Shown in pieces: positions 21,508-33,000 of a DNA stretch of 64,000 nucleotides (position 1 is its first letter; every line of letters starts with the position of its first letter). The notes under the pieces are model-generated. The model was given only the letters and a program-made list of their open reading frames with translations. It made no database searches and had not been told where the DNA came from. The position numbers were made by a program, and so were the translations under genes. Source of the DNA: Pseudopithomyces maydicus (lineage: Eukaryota > Ascomycota > Dothideomycetes > Pleosporales > Didymosphaeriaceae); the NCBI GenBank assembly GCA_026873275.1, contig JANTUC010000001.1, forward strand, positions 2,480,001 through 2,544,000, in the 5' to 3' direction.

Positions 21508-22259
21508 GAGGATTGATTTTTTAGATCGGCCAAAGGTTTATGGTTAGATTTCTTACCACCGCTTGACATGGCTCATGATTATGTAGTATAGGTGTTTGAT
21601 GGTCGCATTCTAAACATGAGTAGGCTCGATTGTCCTTATTTGTTCATTGAACCCAAACATTGGACACTTGTCTAACTATATCATGATACACTTAACGATT
21701 TCCCACCGTCATTAATTTCTATCAAAAAATTCCCACTCCATATTAATCATCAGGACGGCACAGGCAAATCTCTTTGTGCAGTATGGCCTCTTCAGTTCTA
21801 ATTTCGCTTATTCTGTACCAGGTCTTTGTCTATAGGCCAACAACACCCTTCATATAATACTTCAATAAGCTTCCATGTTCATTTCTGTATTACTTTAGGC
21901 CTTCAACCTTGAGTCTTTAGGTTACCTATGTAAGAAATCCGAGAGAGAGGGATTGAGATTCCATAGAAGCAAAACACCTGACTAGTGATTAATACCATGG
22001 CTACGGCACCCTTTATCATTTCTTTCGAAGATTTAACAAAGGAAACGGCGACATGATATCACAGATTCAGCCACAAGATGCTTTCATTTCATATAAACAC
22101 CCCATAGGCTCTTGTGGGATGTTCTGCCGCCGAATGAACAACACCACGACAGTAGAATTCTGTTGTAAGCTCTACTGGCGACTCCCTAAAGAACTGAAGA
22201 TTTCTAAAGAGTTGTACTGTGAAAGATTTTATTTGAAAGAAAGTACGATAAAGTGCATA
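21508..22259. other. Divergent intergenic region, AT-rich
   Basis: 752 bp between divergent starts. The frame of the next gene is open from an ATG at 22053, so the real start could be there. Otherwise nothing is seen. Confidence 0.45.
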
Positions 22260-23188
22260 ATGGCTTCCTCCTCGGCTCCTAAAACGTCATCGTCCGTCTC
22301 CACACCTCCACTCGCCCTTGGATCCACAGAGGAAAGATTCAAAGCAAAACTCGTCGCCCTCATCGATGTAGCTATAGGTTTTGTAGAGGGCCTCCATGAA
22401 GCGTCGGATAAAAAGATCTCTGGGATTGCAGAACAAGATATGGATGATTTAGAGCTGAATAAATGGTACTTGGACACTAAAACGGAACCTACGTTCTATG
22501 CTATATCTTATGAGCATAAGAAATCGAGTGATGAGGAAATTTGGGATAGTACACTTCCAGAGAACCTTAAGTTGCCGGCTTTGTTTACTCAGCAGTGCTC
22601 GAAAATTGTCTACTGTCTTCTTCCAGTCATCCGTGATATCCTAGGAGGTATGACAATTGCAGTCCTCCCAGAAAAGCATTACTAACCACTGCAGATGACA
22701 CTGATTTTGACAAGGTAGTATGGTCTCGTGTATATATAGACATGACGGTAGCCTGTTTTGACGTGGCAGAAGATGGTAGCCAAGTACTCTCCCCATTACC
22801 ATTTTTCGCGCACGACCTTTTTACGGTACACACCAAAGAAAAGACTAGATATGCTGTAGATATTACCGGTCAGCAATATGGCATTGAAGAGTGGTTTCAG
22901 ATTCGGAAAGATTACAGCAAGAACGTTCTCGACCAGATGCCGCCGAATCCCAGTTCTGAGGACCAAAAAGCCGCAGAAATAGAGGCGGAAGGCCCTCAAA
23001 TGCCACATTTGAGAACTGCTATCTCTCAGTTATACAAGGAGGTACAACTTGAACGTGCCCGAGAAGGTATAACTTGGCAGAACTTTCATCTCCTCGATTC
23101 GTCCAAACAAAAAGAGCTACGGAAGAGCCTTGTTGCACTCACCAGAGCAAGGATCGTAGAAGCACTTGCTACCTCATCTACCGCGTAA
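22260..23188 (+). CDS. Unknown family with Cys-His-Asp pattern, member A
   Basis: Function unknown. Exons are 22260-22647 and 22695-23188 (47-nt phase-1 intron with ACTAAC branch), 293 aa. It is one of three paralogues in the window. The shared features are a Cys followed by a hydrophobic helix just before the intron (C119, YCLLPVIRDIL), a His 50 residues later (H169, FFAHDLFTVH) and an Asp 16 residues after that (D185) in YAVDITGQQYG. The order and spacing resemble the Cys-His-Asp triad of transglutaminase-like folds; enzyme activity is inference. The N-terminus is Ser/Pro-rich and the C-terminus is a charged helix (KQKELRKSLVALTRARIVEAL). An in-frame ATG at 22053 would add 69 residues of unlikely composition. 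No signal peptide is visible. Confidence 0.65.
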
Positions 23189-23499
23189 AGACCGACATAA
23201 TAACAGACCTTTTCGAATATACAATCTTGGTACATGGGTTTTCAGTTTTTAATTTACACGATTGTTGTTTCTTTCGATCTGGGAGTCGGAGAAACCTATT
23301 AAGACCCTCTTACTTCTTCAAAACAACTTGATATATTGGTAGGCTATAGGAAAAATTCAGTCATTACTTCCTTCAATTTCCCGCCACTCGAACAGTAATA
23401 AAGTGAAGGTGTATTCATCGCTAGAATTCGATGGTTCAATGACTGTGCCGCATTAGTCAAAACTGGCACCGAAAATGCAAGCTCTAACGGGTGGAATCC
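23189..23499. other. Convergent intergenic spacer
   Basis: 311 bp between convergent stops. No gene or distinct repeat is seen. Confidence 0.5.
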
Positions 23500-24478
23500 T
23501 CATATCTGGATGGGTATGGGGATGGGGGAAGTGCTTCGAACAGTTCTATCTCGAGACTTTCCCTTGTCAGAAAAGGACGAGACATAGCACTCGTCGAGGT
23601 CAGCACAAAGACCCTCCCAGTGATCCTCTATGTAGGATGGATTGTCCCCATTCGTGACTTCCAACAAGGTATCTTTCATATTGTTGCGTGCCCTCTGATA
23701 CCATCCAGCCGGTAGATTGTGCGATAGCCCAGCTTCCCCCAGCTCCTTCATAAGGACGTCTTCCGGCAAGAACAGCAGAACCATGAGCCTTCCCCATGAG
23801 AAGCGCTGGATATTCGGCTTCCTATTGCGCGCAGAAACGTACCCAGGTTTCAACATGTGTGGTGCATTGCGGACGATGTCGACAGCAAGCGACCAGTACG
23901 GTTTGCAAAATTCGGCCGTGATTTCCGAATCGATATCTATGCTCTCGGACTCGTCATCTGACGAAGGGTTATCCAGATCCTCCCAAAATTTGAGCGGGCT
24001 GAGTATAGACTGCAGGCGGATGGGCCGTGGGGTAGGGATGCCGAAATCTAAACCTCGTCAGTCGTACTATTCGGCTCGCACGTTATATTTGTTTACCTTC
24101 GTCGATGATGCCAGTGAACCCCATCCATATCGGTGGAGACTCGCAGATTTCATGATTTCCGGTCATGGTGAAGAGAAGGGCGCGTGCGGCAGTGGGCATT
24201 CCGTCGTTCTTTATGAACTTGGCCATTTCGCCTTTGTCCCAGAACTTGTATTCGCCTTCACAATTGCTCCAGTTGATGTCTGCCGAATTGTCATCTTCCC
24301 CGATGTAACGTGCGCTCAGCTGATCGTGATATCGTGTTTGTAGCTGTAGGTACACGCCGAGATTCGCCATCTTTTCCCGTGCGATGTCGTCGTCCAAGTC
24401 CTCCTGCTGTTCCGTACACTCATCGCTGGCGATATCGACTAGCTTTGAGATGAGCACCGCGCTCGGGTTAGACGACAT
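23500..24478 (-). CDS. Acidic hypothetical protein between two Cys-His-Asp family members
   Basis: Not recognised. Exons are 24097-24478 and 23500-24047 (49-nt intron, phase 1), 309 aa. The first exon has acidic stretches (TEQQEDLDDDIAREKM) and GVYLQLQTRYHDQLSARYIG. The second begins DFGIPTPRPIRLQSILSPL, passes an acidic Ser-rich run (NPSSDDESESIDIDSE), then a hydrophobic core (FSWGRLMVLLFLPEDVLMKE) and ends in a basic Pro/Ile tail. It shares intron phase and rough intron position (codon 128) with the flanking paralogues, but lacks their D-[IVL]-T-x2-Q-[YF]-G motif, so relatedness is not shown. The start is at MSSNPSAVL; the ORF extends further upstream without an ATG that improves it. Confidence 0.55.
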
Positions 24479-24857
24479 TGTGACGAGGGATGTACTATAA
24501 CACAATTTTTGAGGTTTTGGTGCGTGTGAGTAATTCGAGTGTTTGGTGGGTTGGAGAGACACGTTAAATAACAGCGGAATATCCGCGCTAGCTTGTTTGC
24601 AAAAAGACACAGGTTGAAAAGGCTGGTAAGAACCATGGTCCCAGAATCACTTATGGAGAAGTGGAAAATTCACGTTGAAAGGGTAATCTGCGTCAAACAA
24701 CCCGACAGTAAAACGCACGTACCTGCCTTCGGTTTACTTTTTCGGCGCTTTCTTGGATAAACATTAATCATCCTGCCCGGTATAATTTTTCCCACTTATA
24801 TGCAATCCCCGCAGTGCCATTCCGACTCAACTGACTCCAAAGTCTCAATATTGCACC
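24479..24857. promoter_or_regulatory. Divergent promoter region
   Basis: 379 bp between outward-facing starts. It contains an AT-rich core (GTATAATTTTTCCCACTTATATG near 24780-24800 in parts) that could serve either gene. No coding signal is seen. Confidence 0.4.
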
Positions 24858-25651
24858 ATGGGCCACGGCCATAGCAGACCGGGGCACCTTCTTGGGACAC
24901 CACCAACTCTCGAAGATCGTCTACGCAAAGAGACCAAGAACTTTGCGCGCATATGGCTCGTCATCGCCAAACGTGGCTATGAGCACAAAACCGCTCGCCC
25001 GATCTCTCCCACGGTATTCGACTATCACTGGCTATTCAAAGAGAAAACCGATATAGAATTTTACGAGGTGAAACGTAGTCAAGTGCCACAGTCGTACTCT
25101 CCAATACTTGAACGCGCATTGCTGACATGGAATACATGCTTGATCAGCACCTACATAATCTTCAAGCGTGTGAAAAAGCACCTTATGAGTAAGTGACACC
25201 CAGGAACACAATGTGAAGTCTAACTAACGCTTTAGGCTTGCCCGAAGTTCGAAAGGTCGATTGGATCGGCGTGATCCCCAATCCTCGCCTTGTACTCGCA
25301 CAAGAGGGCTCCTTCCCTGGTCGAGAAATCCTCCGCGAACACGACTGCATCATGATCACCGCTGTGAGCGGCTCTAAATACGTATTGGATGTCACGGCCT
25401 GGCAGTTCGGTTACGGAGACTATTTTTTCTTGTGGGACAAGTACAAAGAGAAGTATACGGCGAGAGACACTGCAGTTGAATTCCGGATTCCTGAACAAGA
25501 GCACGATTTTGTGCACAAGTATTATGCCGACAGCGATCATCAAAAAATTAATTTGGCATTCATCCGGCAGAACGAAGATTGGGTCACAAATGCATCTGAG
25601 AAAGCATTCAAGCGGGCAGCGAAGACCGTTTCATTGTCTCTATCAGAGTAG
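24858..25651 (+). CDS. Unknown family with Cys-His-Asp pattern, member C
   Basis: Function unknown. Exons are 24858-25188 and 25236-25651 (47-nt phase-1 intron, CTAAC branch), 248 aa. The family pattern is C94 in NTCLISTYIIFKRV before the intron, H146 in LREHDCIMITAVSG, and D162 in YVLDVTAWQFGYGDYF. The Cys-His distance is 52 and the His-Asp distance is 16, close to members A and D. Residues around 120-135 (DWIGVIPNPRLVLAQE) may be the strand preceding the His strand. No signal peptide or membrane segment is convincing. It ends 95 bp from the convergent stop of the arylsulfatase gene. Confidence 0.65.
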
Positions 25652-25746
25652 ATGTTAGTAGCCAGATGCAATAAGAGAAGAAGATCTGGTAAGGTAAGCT
25701 AGGTCTGATAGCTTGACGATTTTGTACCTAATTAAGAAACCCGAAT

Positions 25747-27990
25747 CTAAATCGTAGTCCCCTCCCCCAGGTATCGCCACGGCTTCTTGATAAATAATTC
25801 TGGCTTGTCTCTCGCACCTTCCTTCCAGTATTCGTACTCGATCCATGCATCCTCTTCCATTTGCTCGTCCATAAGTGCCAACCATTTGCCCAACTCCGGT
25901 GCTAGCGGTACGACTCCGGTTTCTAAAACGTACTTTTCCCATAATTTTAGAAGCTCTTCGAATACACCTTTGTAAATTTCCTTGTCAGCAAGATCGAAAA
26001 CCTCTCCTGGATCCTCTTTCAAATTGTAAAGCTGCCACTTTTCTGGTCCACGCGGCTTGGGAATGAAAACGATTTTGAAATCGCCCTTGCGAACAGCAGC
26101 GCGACCGCAAGTTTCCCAGCCCTGGATGTAGTCCTTCTCGTGGACAGAGGGTGAGCTACCGTGGATGAAAGGCAGCATTGATTTGCCTCGCATGTTGACC
26201 ACTTCCTTCCCTTTGTAGTGCGGCGAGGGGTGCGTGACGCCTGCCATATCGAGAATGGTCGGCATGATGTCCATGATGGTGGCAAACGCATCTGTAATAG
26301 TGTTTTCTCTCCCGTCACTCAGCATGCCTTCTGGAAACTTCGCTAAGAATGGAACGCGCACACCACCTTCCGTGGTATACGCTTTGTACAGCCTACTGGG
26401 TGCGGTCGCCGCCTGTGCCCAACGCGGACCGTACCAGATGAAACTGTTACCGTTACCGAGGTTCTCATAGCTGTTGTCGTAATACTTCTGTAGATGACCC
26501 ATCATCTGGCCCTGGACGATTGGGTAGCTTTCATACGCCGCGCCTTCGGCCCCATTGTCAGACATGAAGCACACAAATGTATTATCCAGCTCGTCTAAAC
26601 CAGCTTATTAGTTCGTTTTATGCTTTCCACCGTACCAGGACTCACCAATTTCTTCCAGATATTCCAGCACGAGACCGACATTGTGATCAATGCAGTCAAC
26701 CATTCCCGCAAAGCACTCCATGGCCCTCGAAGACATCTTCTTTTCGAAATCGCTCATCTCCGCCCACCTCTTCACTTCATCTGCCATGACCGGGTGCGGA
26801 ACCACATCCTCCTTCAACATGCCTAGTTCTTTCAGTCGCCGCAGCCTCTTCTCTCGTAGCACGTCTGGACCTTGATCATACACGCCTCGGTATTTGTCGA
26901 TGAAGTCCTTTGGTGCTTGTAGAGGCCAATGGGGCGCTGTGAAGGGAAGATATGCAAAGAATGGTTTGTCGTCATCCTGGTGGGTTCGATTCTTAGAGCT
27001 CCATTCTTTCAGGTAGGAAATAAGCTTTTTGCCATATCCGTTGGACGAGTACCAGCCATCCGGAAGTTTGCGTACGTACTCACCGTCCTCGGAGTGGAGC
27101 GCGATGAAAGACATGGTCATGAAGTCGGGAATCCTATCACCTGCGGCCTTGTCTAATTGGGGCTCGTAGGCGTAATGATTGCTGCCTGGGGCATGTTAGT
27201 GGACGAGTTCATTGCCTGCCATGCTGTTAACCAGTGGAGCCTGGCAGCAAAATGCATTCGTCGACTAACGATGTCGACTAACGAGGAGGACATACACGCA
27301 GGAAGATGTGCAAAGGATCTATCAAAACCACGGACTTTAGGTGAACGATCGGGTGTGAGACCCAAGTGCCATTTACCAGACATGAGGGTTGCATACCCAG
27401 CATCTTGAAGAACTTCGGAGACTACACGTGACATTAGCCTTTTTATGTACTCCAATAATCTTATCTTGATTACTGATATATTCTTTTTTCGTTGAGTGGC
27501 ATGCTACGCTTGCAATGTTTTCGATCGAACCAATGACGCTTACCAGTGACAACTCGCTCATTCAAATAGCCCTCATAGCCCGGCATGCCTCGTTGTGGAG
27601 CGGTAGACATGTTGCCATTGGGATCATTCTGGCCAGAAACATTGGTCCACTCAATGAGATTGCCCAGTCCGGCGATGTGATGGTCCGTACCGGTCATGAG
27701 CATGGCTCGAGAAGGCGAACATGCTGCGGCGGCGTGGAAATCGGTGAAGCGAATGCCTTGTTTTGCAAGCTGGGAATGTCAGCATCGGAGGATGGACAGA
27801 CAAAGGACCGGTTGGGTGCTACTAGAAGACGCTGGAGGCGGGCGTTGCAGTTGAATAGAAAAATTCCATAGATGCAATGTACCTTGTCAAGATGCGGTGT
27901 TTGTATCTCACCGCCAAAGCATCCAATATCACTGAAACCGAGGTCATCGGCCAGGATGACAAGAAAATTGGGGCGTTTTCCCTTCGCCAT
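25747..27990 (-). CDS. Type I arylsulfatase (formylglycine-dependent)
   Basis: Hydrolyses sulfate esters, probably for sulfur scavenging. Exons are 27883-27990, 27544-27769, 27296-27421, 26646-27185 and 25747-26594; the product is 615 aa, normal for bacterial/fungal AtsA-like sulfatases. The metal-binding Asp pair is in FLVILADDLGFSDIGCFGG (D15, D16). The catalytic signature C-S-P-S-R begins at C53, which would be converted to formylglycine. Further motifs are SGKWHLG, PFTAPHWPLQAPKDF and MSDNGAEG (metal-binding Asp-Asn). The third intron (110 nt) is placed to give LPACSNHYAYEPQL, the family sequence. There is no signal peptide, so the enzyme is probably cytosolic. Intron 2 (122 nt) and intron 1 (113 nt) are longer than average for the window. 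Confidence 0.87.
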
Positions 27991-28920
27991 TGTACACACT
28001 CAGTCCGTGGGGGAAACGTATCTCTCGCACCACAGTTATCACGGCTGGGTGTCCACGCAGACGCCCCTCCAGATATACACTCGCAGCGGCAATAGGTGCG
28101 TGCAGGCCGTCGAATCAACCAATATACCCACCAGCCGAATGCCGCCTAGCCCCAATCGCTGCCTTCGCTGGCCGATTGCCGCAGTCGAGTGACGTCTTGA
28201 TGCACCATCCATGCTAGCGTTTTGGGAAGAAACCAGGGTCCTGCAGATCTCCCCGCATTTCTTTGCCCTGCAGCTCAACGTCTTCGGAACGTCCTGTGCG
28301 TCTGTGATGCTCTGAGCAGCAGATGCAGGGTCGAAAGTGCGTGTTGCACCCTCTATAAGAATCGCCATATAGGCGGCCCATGGTGATAAGAAAGGCCCTA
28401 GTGGTTGCCCCTCCAACTCTGTAAACTTTGCTTCCAGGCCTGCACGATATGCAATTCTTCAAACTGGACACGCTACTAGCAAACTGGCTGAGGGCAGTCC
28501 CTTGATTCGGGGAACCTTGGAAGTTTCGTTTGCACCCGGCCTGGGCATGTGCGTATCGTCCTTGGATGGCGGGGCGGAGGTGAGAGACCGGGGCTTGGGG
28601 AAGAAGGGAGCCTCCGGGAGAGAGAAACTTTCCCACAACAACGACGCCGACGTCGCCTCCCCACGACAGGCCGCTACTGGCCTTGCGACTGCTATTATCG
28701 GTATGCGCAGATCCGTAGGAGCGCCCTCTGCTGCCTCGCTGAACAGGCAACATCGTATAGGCGGCGTGCTGACCCCACAGTCTTTCGCCTCCTCTTCCTG
28801 ATACCGTAGGATAGACCCAAAAACTCGCGTCAACAGTCTCATTGTCGACCCGCAGCAGCTCGGCACCACCTTCTCACTCTTCCTCTTTCCCCTCGCCTTC
28901 TCTAACAAGAAGTGCCACGA
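27991..28920. other. Arylsulfatase upstream region
   Basis: 930 bp holding the sulfatase promoter. The GC content is higher than further right, so long spurious ORFs occur on both strands (for example 28214-28753 minus). None has family features. Confidence 0.45.
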
Positions 28921-30094
28921 ATGTCACAACACCCCCCACTGGCATCGGCCATCTTTCTCCAGACCGTCGACTGGCACGCCATAGACGTGTTTTATGCTGG
29001 CGGCATAGCCGCAGGCGTAGGTCTGGGAGCCGCAACTGTCTTGATGCTCATATCCATCTCTGAGATGACCCCGAAGCACCTGTGCGGCTAGATTGGAAGC
29101 TTTTCCCAGCTGATTTATACCGTGTAGGTTCTTGCCTTGGCTCGTCGCACCAGCTGCCGCAGTCGGAGCACCTCCCCAGCTTGCATCTCCCCAACCGCAT
29201 CCGCATATCGTACTGCGTCGACAGTAGCCCCAGCAGAGGCGCTTCCGGCCAGAGAGCTGTCGTTTACAAGTCTCCCCGCCACCATCGTCGGTCTCGGCAT
29301 GCCCACATAAGAGGAGTCAACAAGGCGGGATACACAAAAGAAGCGACGGGAAGAGGCTTAGGAGGAAATCCTCGAGTAGATGCGCGCAAGCGGTTTGGAG
29401 CAAGTCGCAGCTGGGGAGTGGATCCGTGCCGGTGCGGAAATGGAGGCATACAAGGCCGATGGCTTCCAGGCCACGGAAACATTGGCTGCAACACAAACTT
29501 GAACCATGTGCATAGACTAACATGATTCATCTCAGAGCCCCTCGGATGGCCATAATTGGAGCCCGTGTTCACCGTCTTTGCCGTCTTCGCCGTCTTCGCC
29601 GCCCAGCAGGCCACCGAGGCCACCGCTTTCGCATCCAATATGCCAAATTCTTGGTGTGCACCAGATATGAGAACCTCCTCTTGAACGCTGGCTTTGTGAC
29701 CGTGACAGTGGTGACGTGTTTAGTCTGCGTTCCCCTCCTCACCGAATACATTGGCCGTTGAAAGGTGCTCATATATGGAATTGTCGCCATGGCCATTTGC
29801 CAGGACAACACGTCTGCTGTTTTGATAAGTATTCCATTCCAACCCAACGGGAATATTTCCTTCAGTGGCATTGTTACCATCCTCTTGATATATCTCTTCT
29901 TCATTGTCTACAAACCCAGCTGGGGTCCCTTCCGTGGCTTGCATTTTCGAGATATTCCCAAGGTAGTCCGAAAATCAGTCCTTGCGGTTGGTGCGTCTTC
30001 GCAATGGTTTTTCGATCTCATCTTTCCGCTTGTGACAACGTATATGATTGAACATATAGGCTGTGCTACACCTTTTGTCTTGGGGTATCGCTAA
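28921..30094 (+). pseudogene. Decayed MFS sugar transporter
   Basis: Fragments of a sugar-porter-family protein occur in the correct order on the plus strand, interrupted by stops and frame changes. TM4 region: GIAAGVGLGAATVLMLISIS then EMTPKHLCG, stop, IGSFSQLIYTV, matching the conserved isEmsPKhlRGrlGsf signature. TM7-8 region near 29690-29790: FVTVTVVTCLVCVPLLTEYI, then GR, stop, KVLIYGIVAMAICQ, matching E-x-x-GRRKLLL. TM10-11 region near 29830-30090: YLFFIVYKPSWGPFRG, VLAVGASSQWFFDLIFPLVT and MIEHIGCATPFV. The stop after GR is TGA where CGA (Arg) is expected, a C-to-T change. The N-terminal helices and the central loop are not recognisable. No intact copy is possible from this sequence. 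Confidence 0.75.
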
Positions 30095-33000
30095 CGCATG
30101 AGCTGTAGGTGATGGACTTACCTTCCTTAAATAGGTCACAGGAAGATCTTTCGAGAGGGCAACACATACCCATTCTAGCCAAACTGAATACTCCGAACAA
30201 ATCCAAAAAACATTCGACTCGTAGAAGTATACAGTAGTCTTGATGTAGTGAGATATGGCATGTTGGCCCTTCTCATGTCGAAGGGGATAACGATGCTAAA
30301 CTTCCACATGTCCAGGTCCGACTTATACTATAAGTGATACGATTCTGAAGTTGCAGCACTAGGGTCACCGATACTGTGCTTTCATCTTGTGCGATTGAGA
30401 TTTCAAGATTCCTATGCATATCATCAGCAGATATAATATCGGCCATATGCAGTACTTGACAAGGTATCGACGTGCTCCGCGCACATAGGTAAGACTTTTC
30501 GTGTGACGACCCTGTTGCACAGGTACTGCTGCTGTATCTTCTCAACCACCCTTCAAAAATTAGCACGCATGTCGGATTCCGCAGCTTTCAGAATTTAGCA
30601 CTATCCACAAATCAAGGTAATACTCAGCTGCTTCCCCACCACGCTCAATAATGAGCAAATCTTGTCCAACCTTTTCCACAACATCCTCGCCATAATGGAA
30701 CATACTTCGAATCGGCTAGTCCAGCCAATCTCATGAAAGTCTTTCGTCTTTCCACAAGGCCCAACATCATATCTTCGACCGGCCGCCACCTCTGTTCACG
30801 GCGATCCCAACTTCAAGCCAGGCGACCCATCACACCCACGTGACGCAGTCTGACACGGTGGACTCCACGAAGAAAATCTCATCGACAAACATTCACGAGA
30901 GACTGCCGCGTCTGGGTCCCTGATCGTGGGGGTGGTATTCTACCCTGGCCTCTGAGACCGGGTCGTGGTGATTACGTTTTTCGAACGCAGGGCTGGAGAC
31001 GATTTGCTGTTGTGGAAGCATCTTTACAGGGGTTTCGATCGGGATAGTATGGCACCGTCTTGTTCAAGCATTGGCTTGGTGTTGGGTGTTTGTCCTGCCT
31101 CCGCGCAGCGACTCGCTCCAAGGTGAATACTATCGTGGTCGTGACTTTTGCTTTCTGCCACCAGTGGCACTGGCAATTCTGTAATAGAGACGTCCCTTGT
31201 GGATATGACGAGACAACTTGGTGGGATAGGCAGATGAGCCTAGTCGCTGTATGAATCGTGGTGGTAGGGATAAGAGTGGCTCTGTGTGACAGCAAAGGGC
31301 TGTTCTTCCAGCTCTGTTAAATGTTTTCGCAACGATTCATGTTTCGGATCTTTTGCTAACTCGTAACATCGAAGGTCTTTCTCCGCTGGCTTTGTGCTGG
31401 CTGTGTCGTAATGTGTACGGTGGGAATCTCCACCCATTGCTGGACTTGTGAAGTCTAATCGAACATGCTCCTGGGATATTCAATTAGCCGGCTATGCATC
31501 CATATGCATGTTAAACAACTTGAATCATTTCTTGTGCTGTTCTAAAACTCGAAAGGATACTTATTCTTTTGGCTGAAATTACCTTCCAGTCATATCCGAG
31601 CCTCAGAAGAAACAAATGGCCACCGAAATACAGCCTCGAAGTTCGTAATCCACATGGAGGCGAGCTCATCTCAGTCACCCACTGCTTTCGAAAGAAATCG
31701 GGCGTTTTCATTCCATGGAAAGAGAGGCATAGTTCCACGACAAGGCTCCGAATCCTCGAGACGGTGACGCTCAAGGGACTGTCGATACGTTTTGCGGCCG
31801 CGTTCTTCGTGTGTTTATCTACAGGAAGTCATCTCTGATCCAACAACTGGACCGGGTACCTCAAACCGCATCATATTTTCCAGCGCAGTAGAACCCTGTT
31901 AGTTCTGTGGCCGGGATCATCGATCCTTGCTCGATGAATGACTAGCGGATGAAGTCGTTCGATGAATTGCCGCTCAACGAAGTCTATCTGGAAGGCCATC
32001 CTAGATAAAAAAGATTTTGTTCAGGATATGGACTTCGGGTTTACATCCTAAAGACACAACCCTAGGTTCCAGTACTTTTAGTGGCACCTTCTCAAATCCT
32101 TCTCATGGATTATCAAATGACTCTAGTTGTTAAAAATACTCACTGGCTAGACATTCGGCCTTCCTTTACGGCCTGTTCTGACAGCCACCGATATATGTCT
32201 GAGTCATCATGTTCGATATGATTCCTCCATGGCTTTGTTGTTCCACATTCTGCCTCTGAGTCTCTCTCTTTCTTAACCGAAATCTATCGTCGAAATATTC
32301 ATGATCGGAAACATCTGAGCTATGCGCAGGTTGCACGTGTGCAATCGAGGTGGCTGGAGAGGGTTCCGATAGCGTGGCCGAGAAACTTTCAGTCGACCTA
32401 TCGCCATACTCCTATAGTCGACCTTCCATTTTCAAGGAATATTAATACGCACCATTTACTTGAGATCTCGACTTTCAAGCTAACTTTGATGGCAGAGGGA
32501 TATACTTCCTGCCATTTTCAGCAGCTAGGACAAAATCCTTGAGCAATAATGCACATACTGGAAATCCCTCAGATTCAGGAGTCTTTCAACATTGAAAGTG
32601 TTGTACGCCCAGTTCAGCGTCAGATGCTCATCGCCTGGCTGGATTGCGTCACTGGAATCAAAAAAGGAAGGAATAGTACCGGCAACTAACGTAAACCCCG
32701 TATGCCTTATATCAACACCTGGGTTGAGTGTCTATTGGCGAGGGTATGATATGCATTCGTCTTGCTTGCACGCGTTCCGCTTCAGCTCGGGATGTTTTGT
32801 GTCCTGGGCTTCTCCGATTCTGCATTCCGTCATTGGTTGTACGTATCGTGCCGACAGATTTAAATGCTTGCAACTACACCAATATTTGCCGCCGCTGCGG
32901 TCTCGATTGACATCAACCTATCCCGATGAGGCAAAAGGAGGTTCTTCTGAAGACTTTAAGGGCTACCCTGCTCACTCAGGGTATCATTGCCTCCGGGTGC

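Noticed and set aside
28214..28753. 179-codon minus-strand ORF upstream of the arylsulfatase
   Set aside because: No domain or splice evidence; overlapping ORFs in other frames are equally long, as expected from GC-rich DNA.
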